10,071 nucleotides of DNA from Anaerolineales bacterium (GCA_015489255.1 WGAD01000302.1:1-10071), one strand, 5' to 3'. Positions 1 through 7,275 are shown, counted from the stretch's first letter. Notes: generated from the sequence alone by a model not told the origin. Translations and numbers: made by a program.

Positions 1-77
1 GATTAATACAGGCTGAAAAAACCTGCGAAAACTGTCACAATCTAGTTAAGATATTTTATCTCTCTCTCAACTGCTCT

Positions 78-110
78 TAAACAAAGGGGCCCCTGCCAGC
101 GCAGAGGCCC
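78..110 (-). terminator. Rho-independent terminator of the acyl-CoA ligase gene
   Basis: Read on the minus strand, positions 110-87 form a perfect-length hairpin: a 10-bp arm (GGGCCTCTGC), a 4-base loop (GCTG) and the matching arm (GCAGGGGCCC), with a single G-T wobble. It is followed by CTTTGTTT at 86-79. It starts 24 bases after the stop codon of the ligase gene, where an intrinsic terminator is expected. The U-tract is short and interrupted, so termination may not be complete. Confidence 0.8.
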
Positions 111-134
111 GTGAAGCGCATCCAAATCCGGCGA

Positions 135-1751
135 CTAGATGCCGCCGCCAAACTGGGCGCGCAAGGCTTTTTTGTCGATCTTGCCGACGCTGGTCTTCGG
201 CAGCGCCTCGACGAACTCATACCGCTCGGGCACGGCCCAATCGGTGATGACGCCTTCAGCCGCGTATTGCTTCAGGTGGGCAACCAGGTCGTCGGCTGCG
301 GGCGCATCTCCTTTGGGCACGATAATCGCCAGCGGGCGCTCGCCCCATTTTTCATCTGGAACGCCGATGACCGCTGCCTCGGCCACCTGCGGGTGCAGGC
401 TGAGCAGATTTTCCAGTTCCAGCGAGGTGATCCATTCGCCGCCGCTCTTGATTACGTCCTTCAGACGATCGACGATCTGCACATAGCCGCTGGGTTTGAT
501 GACGGCCACGTCGCCAGTGTGCAGCCAGCCGCCCTCCCACAGCGCTGCGCTGCGCTCCGGCTCCTTCAGGTAACCGGGCGTCAGCCAGGGAGCGCGCACC
601 ACAATCTCGCCGCGGTCTTTGCCGTCGTGGGCCACGTCTTCGCCATCGGCATTGACGACCCGCAGTTTCACCAAAGGCACCGGTACGCCCGTGGAGATGT
701 GGTAATCCATCTGTTCTTCTTCAGGAACATCGAGCAGTGTCGGCTTCAGCATGGCGATCGTCAGCAAGGGCGCCGTTTCCGACATGCCATATCCAGCGTA
801 CAAATGAATACCCAGTTTGGCCGCCTGCTGTGCCACCCCCTTGGTCAAGCGTGCGCCGCCGATGATGATCTTCCAGCCGCTCAGGTCATATTTCTCAATG
901 CCCGGGGCGCCAACCACCATCTGCAAAATCGTCGGCACACAATGGCTAAACGTGACCTTGTGCGTCAGCACGAGCTTCAGCAACATAGCCGGTTCGTAGC
1001 GGCCAGGGTAAACCTGGCGGGCGCCAGCCATCGTCATGGCATAGGGCACGCCCCAGCCGTGGACGTGGAAGAGGGGAGTCAGTGGCATGTACACATCGCG
1101 TTTGGTGATCCCGCCGAAATCGGTCAACATGCCCAGGGTGACCATTTCCGCCAGGGTGTGCAACACCATCTGCCGGTGCGTAAAATATACGCCTTTCGGC
1201 TTGCCCGTTGTCCCGGTGGTGTACGATTGCGTCGCCTGGGTGTTCTCATCGAAATCCGGCAGTTCGTCCAGTGGAGAAGCGCTGCGAATGAAGGCTTCAT
1301 AATCCGTATCGGCCAGCGGGGTATCTGGCGGCGTCTCCTTGTCGCTGATGAGGATATACTTGCGCACCGTGGTCAGCTGAGGGCGCAGTTTTTCCACCAG
1401 CGGCAGGAAATCCTCGTGGAAGATGAGCACTTCGTCTTCGGCGTGCATCATGGTATAGGCCACATCTGCCGGCGCCAGCCGTGGATTGATGGTATGCAAC
1501 ACCGCGCCGATGCCCGGAACGGCAAAATACATTTCCAGGTAGCGGTGGCTGTCCCATTCAATGACCCCAACCTTGCTACCCGGCTTCACGCCCAAAGACT
1601 GCAATGCGCCAGCCAGTTGCAACACCCGTTGATACATGTCCGCGTAAGTGTATTCGAACTGGTCGCGGTAGGTGATCTTCTGCTCGGGCGCCCAGCGCAC
1701 GCCAGATTCCAGCACGTGTTTCAACAACAAGGGATATTCATACGGGGGCAT
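135..1751 (-). CDS. AMP-forming fatty-acyl-CoA ligase (AlkK / ttLC-FACS-like)
   Basis: This cytoplasmic enzyme of the ANL superfamily activates a fatty acid with ATP to acyl-AMP and transfers it to coenzyme A, the entry step to beta-oxidation or lipid synthesis. In the 538-residue protein the core motifs are complete: the P-loop YTTGTTGKPKG (residues 178-187 and flanks), YGMSE (321-325) for adenine binding, TGD (412-414), the hinge DRLKD (428-432) and the C-terminal catalytic lysine K524 in TSVGKIDKK. Full length for the family. The N-terminal half (EWDSHRYLEMYFAVPGIGAV, then HTINPRL) resembles the medium/long-chain AlkK and Thermus long-chain enzymes, but chain length cannot be read from sequence. 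The ATG at 1751 is chosen because AAAGGAG lies 7 bases upstream. A TTG at 1790 would add 13 residues that run through that ribosome site and into the upstream terminator. The gene is codirectional with, and 63 bases downstream of, the FHA gene. A terminator follows it at 78-110. Confidence 0.93.
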   Translation of the reverse strand: MPPYEYPLLLKHVLESGVRWAPEQKITYRDQFEYTYADMYQRVLQLAGALQSLGVKPGSKVGVIEWDSHRYLEMYFAVPGIGAVLHTINPRLAPADVAYTMMHAEDEVLIFHEDFLPLVEKLRPQLTTVRKYILISDKETPPDTPLADTDYEAFIRSASPLDELPDFDENTQATQSYTTGTTGKPKGVYFTHRQMVLHTLAEMVTLGMLTDFGGITKRDVYMPLTPLFHVHGWGVPYAMTMAGARQVYPGRYEPAMLLKLVLTHKVTFSHCVPTILQMVVGAPGIEKYDLSGWKIIIGGARLTKGVAQQAAKLGIHLYAGYGMSETAPLLTIAMLKPTLLDVPEEEQMDYHISTGVPVPLVKLRVVNADGEDVAHDGKDRGEIVVRAPWLTPGYLKEPERSAALWEGGWLHTGDVAVIKPSGYVQIVDRLKDVIKSGGEWITSLELENLLSLHPQVAEAAVIGVPDEKWGERPLAIIVPKGDAPAADDLVAHLKQYAAEGVITDWAVPERYEFVEALPKTSVGKIDKKALRAQFGGGI

Positions 1752-1758
1752 ACTCTCT

Positions 1759-1765
1759 CTCCTTT
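1759..1765 (-). promoter_or_regulatory. Ribosome binding site of the acyl-CoA ligase gene
   Basis: AAAGGAG on the minus strand, 7 bases before the ATG at 1751-1749. It settles the start against the longer reading frame that begins at a TTG at 1790. Confidence 0.8.
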
Positions 1766-1778
1766 GTGGAAACGAGGG

Positions 1779-1812
1779 AACAAACAACAAGCCCAGGGGT
1801 TGCCCCCCGGGC
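1779..1812 (-). terminator. Intrinsic terminator hairpin between the FHA and acyl-CoA ligase genes
   Basis: On the minus strand, 1812-1791 reads as a 9-bp stem: GCCCGGGGG, loop GCAA (a GNRA tetraloop), then CCCCTGGGC with one G-T wobble. It is followed directly by TTGTTGTTTGTT at 1790-1779. The hairpin begins 3 bases after the TAA of the FHA gene and ends before the ribosome site of the ligase gene. It should end most FHA transcripts. The ligase would then depend on read-through or on a promoter inside the FHA gene; I see no clear promoter in the gap. Confidence 0.85.
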
Positions 1813-1814
1813 CT

Positions 1815-2468
1815 TTACACCTTGGGATTGTTCAAACGCAGGCCATGGCTGCGCACCGTCACGATGTAAGCATGCAAGGGATCCGCTTCGGCCAGGCGGT
1901 CGCGCAAGCGGCGGACGAGCGCATCCAGCGCCTGCTCGCTGACGCCAAAGGCCGCCTTGCCCCAAACGGCCTGCACCAGCTCCGCCCGCGAGACGACCTC
2001 CCCATCTCGCTGATACAACCGCCACAGCAGGTTGAACTGGTTGGCCGAAAGCGGCGGCGAAAGTTGCTGCCGATTGACCCATACCGTGCGTGAACGCTCA
2101 TCCATCACCAGGCGGCGCGGCTGCAAAAGATCCCCGTTGATTGGCATGGTGGCATCAGAAAGCAAGAAGATGAATTCCTGGGCCAGGGCAATTTGCACGC
2201 TGTCTCCATCCTGCAAGATGACCGGCGCATCCAGCACGTTGCCGTTGTGAAACGTGCCGTTTTTGCTGCCCAAATCTTCCACCACCACGTTGTTCCCCTT
2301 CATCTGCACCCGGGCATGGTAGCGAGAAACCTGCCGGTCGGGGATCAGGATATCGCAGTCTGCGCCGCGACCGATCAATAACGGGCGTTCAATATACCAG
2401 CGTTCTCCCTTGAGCGGGCCTTTCCGCGCCAGCAAGAGCGGAAATTCCTGATTGTGCACCTCTGTCAA
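1815..2468 (-). CDS. FHA domain - OmpR-type winged-helix protein (probable phospho-responsive DNA-binding regulator)
   Basis: A 217-residue cytoplasmic protein with two domains. The N-terminal part (about 10-103) is a forkhead-associated domain with the conserved GR (33-34), SRYH (48-51) and GSKNGT (67-72) motifs, which in this family read out phosphothreonine peptides. The C-terminal part (about 115-215) looks like an OmpR/PhoB-type winged helix: LSANQFNLLWRLYQRDGEVVSR, then the probable recognition helix around SEQALDALVRRLRDRL (177-192), and the wing strand YIVTVRSHGLRL. No receiver domain is present. The order FHA then winged helix is the reverse of mycobacterial EmbR. It is divergent from a Ser/Thr kinase 121 bases away, so it is a candidate target or reader of that kinase (inference). 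Start: TTG at 2468 has GGAGG 6 bases upstream. Another TTG at 2501 would add 11 basic residues (MARSKEDRRRK) but has no ribosome site; the domains are unaffected either way. Confidence 0.88.
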   Translation of the reverse strand: MTEVHNQEFPLLLARKGPLKGERWYIERPLLIGRGADCDILIPDRQVSRYHARVQMKGNNVVVEDLGSKNGTFHNGNVLDAPVILQDGDSVQIALAQEFIFLLSDATMPINGDLLQPRRLVMDERSRTVWVNRQQLSPPLSANQFNLLWRLYQRDGEVVSRAELVQAVWGKAAFGVSEQALDALVRRLRDRLAEADPLHAYIVTVRSHGLRLNNPKV

Positions 2469-2474
2469 TTTGCG

Positions 2475-2479
2475 CCTCC
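2475..2479 (-). promoter_or_regulatory. Ribosome binding site supporting a TTG start of the FHA gene
   Basis: GGAGG on the minus strand, 6 bases before TTG at 2468-2466. This is the only strong Shine-Dalgarno sequence near the 5' end of the gene. It favours the non-ATG start at 2468 over the TTG at 2501; a GTG at 2459 would be 15 bases away, too far. Confidence 0.6.
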
Positions 2480-2501
2480 GGTCTTCTTTGCTCCGGGCCA
2501 A

Positions 2502-2540
2502 TGATAAAACCGCTTATAATAATACAATATAACAGAAAAC
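2502..2540. promoter_or_regulatory. AT-rich divergent promoter region of the FHA and kinase genes
   Basis: This stretch is strikingly AT-rich compared with its surroundings and separates two divergent genes. On the plus strand a perfect -10 element TATAAT lies at 2515-2520, with a second one-mismatch element TACAAT at 2523-2528. On the minus strand the same bases give TATTAT and TATATT. No good -35 box sits at 16-18 bases on either strand; the nearest plus-strand candidate, TTGCTC at 2488-2493, is 21 bases from the TATAAT. Start from TATAAT would leave a leader of roughly 60 bases before the kinase ATG. Confidence 0.5.
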
Positions 2541-2589
2541 TGTGCATCACGCCGACACCCAACGCACAGAGACAAGGAAACCGATCTGC

Positions 2590-3591
2590 ATGTTTACCGC
2601 CCGCTCACCCGGTGAGACGCTGCGCGGCCGCTACCGCATCCGCGAACACATCGGCCAGGGAGGCGCTGGCAATATCTACCTGGCCGAAGACCTGCGGTTG
2701 CAGGGGCGTTTGTGCGCCCTGAAAGAGGTCGAACACGATCCCCGCCTGCCAGAACGCATCCTGGCCGAAGCCCGCGAACAATTTTTCCGCGAGGCCAGTG
2801 TCTTGGCGCGCCTGGATCACCCCAACCTGCCCAAAGTTTCCGACTTTTTCAGCGCTGAAAACTGCCAATACTTGGTGATGGACTACGTCCCCGGGCAAGA
2901 CCTGCGCACCCTGATGCACATGGCCCGTCGCCGCAACACCTTTCTCGAAGAGACCACCGTGCTCAATTGGGCGCGCCAGCTCTGCAACGCCCTCACCTAC
3001 CTGCACACCCAATCCCCCCCCATCCTGCACCGCGATATCAAACCCAGCAACATCAAACTCACCCCTTCCGGCTTGATAAAACTCGTTGATTTCGGGCTGG
3101 TCAAAGTGATGACGCCCGAGGAGGCCACCGTCACCATTGTTCACGGGCAAGGAACCATGACCTACACCCCGCTGGAACAATACGGAGACGACGCCACCCA
3201 CACCGACCCCCGCGCTGACATCTACGCCCTCGGCGCCACACTTTACCATCTGCTGACCAACACGCCGCCGGCGACCGCCCAGGAGCGGTTCCTGCACCCG
3301 GAAAACCTCCGCCCTCCGCGGCAGTTGAACCCCCGCATCAGCCCGCGGGTGGAAAAAGCCATCCTGTGGGCAATGGAACTGCACCCCGAAGACCGCCCGG
3401 TCACCGTATCCGACTTCTGCGAAGCCCTGGCGGGCACCCGTCCTCTGCCCAACGCCATCCCCTACCCCCTCTTCCAGGCAAGCGAAGAGTGGACGCTGGC
3501 TCAAATTTTGCACACCGCACCGGAACGCTGGCTCTTTTACACCGCCCTGGGACTCTGGACGCTCAGTCTCCTGGCGATTTGGATTCGCTAA
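2590..3591 (+). CDS. Membrane-anchored eukaryotic-type Ser/Thr protein kinase
   Basis: A 333-residue Hanks-type kinase that phosphorylates serine/threonine on proteins. All catalytic elements are present: glycine loop IGQGGAGNIY (21-30), ATP lysine K45 in CALKE, helix-C glutamate E68, catalytic loop HRDIKPSN (147-154, an RD kinase with D149), DFG (167-169), and the activation/P+1 segment GTMTYTPLEQY (188-198) before DPRADIYALG. The kinase domain ends near residue 280. After a short linker the last about 20 residues (FYTALGLWTLSLLAIWIR) form one membrane helix, and almost nothing lies beyond it. There is therefore no PASTA or other outside sensor, and the enzyme looks tail-anchored facing the cytoplasm. 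Start: ATG at 2590 is preceded by AAGGAA at 2574-2579, spaced 10 bases. A GTG at 2542 would add 16 residues but has no ribosome site. It diverges from the FHA gene, and its 3' end overlaps the convergent GH3-like gene by 29 bp. No terminator follows it. Confidence 0.93.
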   Translation: MFTARSPGETLRGRYRIREHIGQGGAGNIYLAEDLRLQGRLCALKEVEHDPRLPERILAEAREQFFREASVLARLDHPNLPKVSDFFSAENCQYLVMDYVPGQDLRTLMHMARRRNTFLEETTVLNWARQLCNALTYLHTQSPPILHRDIKPSNIKLTPSGLIKLVDFGLVKVMTPEEATVTIVHGQGTMTYTPLEQYGDDATHTDPRADIYALGATLYHLLTNTPPATAQERFLHPENLRPPRQLNPRISPRVEKAILWAMELHPEDRPVTVSDFCEALAGTRPLPNAIPYPLFQASEEWTLAQILHTAPERWLFYTALGLWTLSLLAIWIR

Positions 3592-6328
3592 GAAGCCGCC
3601 AAAGCGCCGCCAAAAGCCAGCCCGCCGCCGCTCCCGCCGCCATCAGCGCCAGGATGCGCCCCCCCTGTAAAGCCAGCTGGGGACGTCCCCAAAACACCCC
3701 GTTGATGACCGCCAACCCGCCCACAACAAATGCCAACGCCCGACGCGCTCCCCAGCGCGCGCCCGTCTGCAAGCTTTCCAGCTGATAGACCACCCAGCCG
3801 CCCAGCACCAAAAAGAGAAAAGACTGCCACCAAACCGACCACAAGCTGGCCGCGGTTTCAGGGCCGGCCTCAGCGACGACATCTGTGGCCGTTGCCACGG
3901 GCAACGGCGTGGGCGGTTGGGCGGCTGGGGTCGGCGTCACCACGATGATTTGTGTCTGGCCGCTGTCGGAGACATCGAACAACACTTTGACCGATTTAAA
4001 CGCCGGTTCGCTGGCCGCGCTGATTTCCAGCAAGCCGCTGTTTTCCAGGCGCAGCGAAGTCAGCGCCACGCCGTTGCGCGTTTCGGCTTGCACTTGCTGC
4101 AAGATATTGCCATCCTCCCCGCGGCGGACGATGAAAAACGTCACCACCGTTCCGTCCGGCACGATGTGGCCGTTATGGTCTTTGATCGGGTCCGTGCGCA
4201 CAGTGACCGTATCCCCCAGTTTGAGCGAGGGCACGGGCGCAATGGCAGAATCCGAGCCGGGCGGGGTGGCCGTCACCGAGACGGGCAAATCCAGCGAAAG
4301 GGAAATCAACTGCTCCGGGTCCGGCGCGGTCATGGCGAGGATGTCGTACCCCACCGCCGGCACCGATACCGGCAGATCCCCCGACGGGATGAATTCCTGA
4401 AACAGTAAGCGGACTGCCGTCTCTACAAAAGTCGGTTGGGGTGTGTACAGTCCATAATAAGCCGTCAACCGGGAAATATCTGTGGTATCGAGCGCATAAG
4501 GGGCGCCGAAGTTGAACATCACCACCCGTTTTTCCCGCAACAAGTCGGGGCGTCCGGCCAGCAAAACCTGCAGCTGCCGGTAAGCGTCTGCCGTCGGGCG
4601 CAGATCGGTTGCCGCCAGCACAATCCAGCGCGCCCGCCGCAGGTCTGCTTCCAGATCCACGTTCTGCCCCGCGCCCAGGGCATCCAAATCGGCAAAGGTA
4701 TAGGAGTGCAGGTAGGCGCTGTAAATCGGCCCGCCGGCGGACGAACCATACAGCCGCTTGACCGCCCGCGCCAGGTCATCCTTGCCCAATACAACCTGTG
4801 CCGGGCAAGAGGCGCATTGTCGCCAGACCTGTGGTTCGGTGATGAACACAATGTGTTCGCGCGCTCCCGGGCCGCCTCCCAACACGTCATCCAGCGTTTG
4901 CACATCTGGGCTGATGAGTGTGGCCGCCTCGCGCGCAATCTGCGCGATCAGGTTGCTGTCTCCGACTGTGCGCAGCCGGTTGACCGGCGGCACCACATCA
5001 TTGTAGACAAAAGTCGGGTACAGCCGATATTTGGCTGTCAGAATGCGCAGGGCGGCAGCATCCACCTGGGAGGCAAACACCGGGTCGGTGTGGTATTTTT
5101 GGACGAAAAAATCGAGCACTTCGAGCACCGTTTCGTACACACTTTGCCCTCCGCTTTGAATATCTCCCAGATAGATCAAATCGTTACCCGCCAGGAAGGC
5201 ATCGCGCGCCACCAACGCCGGGTTGAACTCCAACCCCGTCGGATCGTAAAACCGGCGCACGGCCTGGGTATCGAGCGCGTTACAAACGATCAGGCCGCCG
5301 TTTTCCCGCCAGTCGGCAAAGGCCGGCAAGTCCAAAATGGCCGATAGAGAAGCCGCGTCCAGGCTTACCGGGCGGGTTGTCAAACGGATGTTGCCCTGAA
5401 ACCCCTGGTAACGAATGTGCGAGACCAGCAAACCATCGGCCTGGGCAATTTCCGAGGCGGCCCCGCCGGTGACGGCGGCAAAGGGAGCCAGTTCCACCTG
5501 CTGCAATTGCTCCAGCGAGCGACGCACCACCGGGATATCCACCTGCGGATCGCGGTCGATCACGCCCATGCCAGGGAAGGCGCCCGGGACGACCAGCAGC
5601 TGCCCCTGGCTGCCCGTATGCAGCCCGTCCACATAGGCCTGCCCCAGGCGCCCCACCCAGAATGGATCGCCGCCAAACACCCCCACCCCGGGGTCGCCAA
5701 GACGGGCGACATTCGGATCGCTGAGCACATCCAGCGAGGGGCCAAAGAAGAGATTGATCCCCAGCGCGCTCAACTCGCGCCCTACCACCTGGGCGCTTTG
5801 CCGCGTCAGGTCCAGGTCCCAAGAGGCGCCCAGCGCCATTTGCGGAGGTTGCTGCGAGAGGCCGCTCAGGATGGCATCCCAGGGCGGGCCGCCGCCCGTC
5901 TGTTGCACACCGATCCACAACGGGATGTACGTCGTGCGGCGGGTTTGCCCGGTTTCCGCATCCAGGCGGTTCTCCAGGGAGCTCTCCCAGGCCAGGGTTT
6001 GCAAGTCTGCCGTCAGCTGATACAGGCGGTCGACCGTGTCCGGCGGGGGCGCAAAATTGCCGTTTTCTGCCCGCAGCACCACGCCGCCCACATAATGATT
6101 GAAAACCAGGTCGTAAATCGGAGCGTCGGGTTCTACCGCCACCCCGTCAAAAGTCACCAGGAACAACTGCCCCACCCGCTCTTCCGGCGACAACGTGCTC
6201 AACAAAGCGCGCGCGCGGGTCTCCGGGGTATCGGCCTGCGGAGGGAGCGCCGCCAATGCCGGCGCCAGCGGCGAAACGCTGGCCGCCAGCAAAGCCAGAA
6301 CCATCAGCCACCGCCACCTGTTTCTCAT
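3563..6328 (-). CDS. Exported GH3-like (NagZ-type) protein with Ig-like domain and three C-terminal membrane helices; active site apparently degenerate
   Basis: A 921-residue surface protein. Residues 1-26 are a signal peptide (MRNRWRW, hydrophobic core, ALA before ALPPQ). Residues about 40-375 match the GH3/NagZ barrel: PEERVGQLFLV, the VGGVVLR strand, PPQMALGASWDLDLTRQSA, GRELSALGINLFFGPSLDV, and IPVVRRSLEQLQQVELAPF. Residues about 480-670 match the GH3 C-terminal domain, ending in FNFGAPYALD and GDLPVSVP. Then follow an Ig/invasin-like beta domain (about 700-786), a Pro/Thr-rich linker (about 795-828), and three hydrophobic helices (about 833-851, 864-881, 891-911) with a short cytoplasmic tail. 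Family members cleave beta-N-acetylglucosamine or beta-glucose linkages. Here DQEGG reads VQQTG (141-145), KHFPGHG reads GAFPGMG (249-255), and the nucleophile in V-S/T-D-A-L-D is N350 (VCNALD). It is therefore probably not a normal glycosidase and may bind rather than cut glycans (inference). Start: ATG at 6328, GGAG 7 bases upstream, ATGA overlap with the upstream gene. Last gene of a four-gene operon. Confidence 0.88.
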   Translation of the reverse strand: MRNRWRWLMVLALLAASVSPLAPALAALPPQADTPETRARALLSTLSPEERVGQLFLVTFDGVAVEPDAPIYDLVFNHYVGGVVLRAENGNFAPPPDTVDRLYQLTADLQTLAWESSLENRLDAETGQTRRTTYIPLWIGVQQTGGGPPWDAILSGLSQQPPQMALGASWDLDLTRQSAQVVGRELSALGINLFFGPSLDVLSDPNVARLGDPGVGVFGGDPFWVGRLGQAYVDGLHTGSQGQLLVVPGAFPGMGVIDRDPQVDIPVVRRSLEQLQQVELAPFAAVTGGAASEIAQADGLLVSHIRYQGFQGNIRLTTRPVSLDAASLSAILDLPAFADWRENGGLIVCNALDTQAVRRFYDPTGLEFNPALVARDAFLAGNDLIYLGDIQSGGQSVYETVLEVLDFFVQKYHTDPVFASQVDAAALRILTAKYRLYPTFVYNDVVPPVNRLRTVGDSNLIAQIAREAATLISPDVQTLDDVLGGGPGAREHIVFITEPQVWRQCASCPAQVVLGKDDLARAVKRLYGSSAGGPIYSAYLHSYTFADLDALGAGQNVDLEADLRRARWIVLAATDLRPTADAYRQLQVLLAGRPDLLREKRVVMFNFGAPYALDTTDISRLTAYYGLYTPQPTFVETAVRLLFQEFIPSGDLPVSVPAVGYDILAMTAPDPEQLISLSLDLPVSVTATPPGSDSAIAPVPSLKLGDTVTVRTDPIKDHNGHIVPDGTVVTFFIVRRGEDGNILQQVQAETRNGVALTSLRLENSGLLEISAASEPAFKSVKVLFDVSDSGQTQIIVVTPTPAAQPPTPLPVATATDVVAEAGPETAASLWSVWWQSFLFLVLGGWVVYQLESLQTGARWGARRALAFVVGGLAVINGVFWGRPQLALQGGRILALMAAGAAAGWLLAALWRLLSESKSPGD

Positions 6329-7275
6329 GCTGCCGCTCCATTGGTTGCAACCAGTTGACGCCACAGCTGCGGCTGGATATTACCGCCAGAAACCAGCGCC
6401 ACCGCCGGTGGTGCAACCATCCCGGCGAGCAAGGCCGCCAGGGGCACCGCGCCAGCCCCTTCTATTTTTTCTCCATATCGTTGCCAGGCAAAGGCGATTG
6501 CCCGCCCAATGTCTGCCTCAGAAACCAGGATGATGTCATCCACCAGGCGGCGAATGACAGGAAGCGTGAGCGAGGGTTCTTCAATGGCGCCGGTCAACCC
6601 GTCGGCCAGGGAATCGAGGTCTGGCAGGCCCTCCTGGCTGCCATGATAGAAGAGGTGGTGCATAAAGGGCGCCCGTTCCGCCTGCACGCCAATCAGGCGC
6701 GGGCGCATTCCACTGCCCGCCAGCGCAGAGGCCACGCCCGCCAGCAAGCCGCCGCCGCTGACGGGCACCAGCACTGCCAAGGAAGCCAGTTCGGGTAGAT
6801 CGGCGGCCAATTCCAGCCCCGCCGTCCCCTGACCGGCCACGATCTGCCCATCGTTGTAGGGGGAAACCCAGGTTTTCCCTTGCGCGGCGGCGTAGGCCTT
6901 GCCCGCCGCTTCGGCCTCGGCATAGCCACCATCCACCAGGTGCAATTGCGCGCCCAGAGAACGCATAGCCTCCAGTTTGACAGAGGGCGCCGTCCGTGAG
7001 ACAAAAACTTCCACCGGAGCGCCGCTGATCTGCCCGGCCAGGGCCAGCCCCTGCCCATGATTGCCCGCCGAAGCCGCCACCAAACCGGCCTGGCGCTCCC
7101 ACGCTTGCAAAGAAAGCACCTTGTTCAAGGCGCCGCGCGCCTTGAAAGAGCCGGTCACCTGCCGGTTTTCCCATTTGAGATACCAGTTTCGTTCTGCATC
7201 GTGCGTCAGAGGAGTACGCCGCACATGGGGCGCAATCCGCTCAGCCGCCTGAAGTATCCATTCGTAAGGGATCAT
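6325..7275 (-). CDS. PLP-dependent threonine/serine dehydratase-like enzyme
   Basis: A 316-residue fold-type II PLP enzyme. Relatives deaminate L-threonine or L-serine to 2-oxobutyrate or pyruvate plus ammonia in the cytoplasm. The lysine that binds the cofactor is K45 in TGSFKARGA, preceded by the typical LKWENRQ. The substrate loop is ASAGNHGQG (68-76). The phosphate of PLP is held by SGGGLLAG (173-180), and the C-terminal SGGNI contacts the pyridine ring. There is no C-terminal ACT domain, so it resembles the short catabolic (TdcB-like) type or serine racemase rather than feedback-regulated biosynthetic IlvA. The exact substrate cannot be told from sequence; threonine synthase is less likely because of the short N-terminus. 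Its ATG overlaps the stop of the phosphodiesterase gene (ATGA, 7272-7275), and its own stop overlaps the start of the GH3-like gene in the same way. GGAG lies 5 bases upstream of the start. Confidence 0.88.
   Translation of the reverse strand: MIPYEWILQAAERIAPHVRRTPLTHDAERNWYLKWENRQVTGSFKARGALNKVLSLQAWERQAGLVAASAGNHGQGLALAGQISGAPVEVFVSRTAPSVKLEAMRSLGAQLHLVDGGYAEAEAAGKAYAAAQGKTWVSPYNDGQIVAGQGTAGLELAADLPELASLAVLVPVSGGGLLAGVASALAGSGMRPRLIGVQAERAPFMHHLFYHGSQEGLPDLDSLADGLTGAIEEPSLTLPVIRRLVDDIILVSEADIGRAIAFAWQRYGEKIEGAGAVPLAALLAGMVAPPAVALVSGGNIQPQLWRQLVATNGAAA

Noticed and set aside
10..28. Possible small hairpin CAGG...CCTG with an A-rich loop near the window start
   Set aside because: The stem is only 4 bp and no T-run follows on the relevant side; the better terminator is at 78-110.
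1752..1790. N-terminal extension of the ligase that reads like the FPRRRES peptide often produced by dispersed bacterial repeats
   Set aside because: The bases do not form the usual inverted repeat. They are explained by a ribosome site and a terminator tail, and the ATG at 1751 is the better start.
111..2093. A long open frame (about 660 codons) on the plus strand, opposite the acyl-CoA ligase and FHA genes
   Set aside because: It runs antisense across two well-supported genes and their intergenic gap. Its translation is rich in His, Arg and Gln with no domain I recognise, and it has no ribosome site. It is a by-product of GC-rich codon use on the other strand.
4436..6358. Several open frames of 200-300 codons on the plus strand opposite the GH3-like gene, and one in the other direction opposite the kinase
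   Set aside because: All are antisense shadows of genes with intact motifs; none shows a domain, a ribosome site or a promoter.
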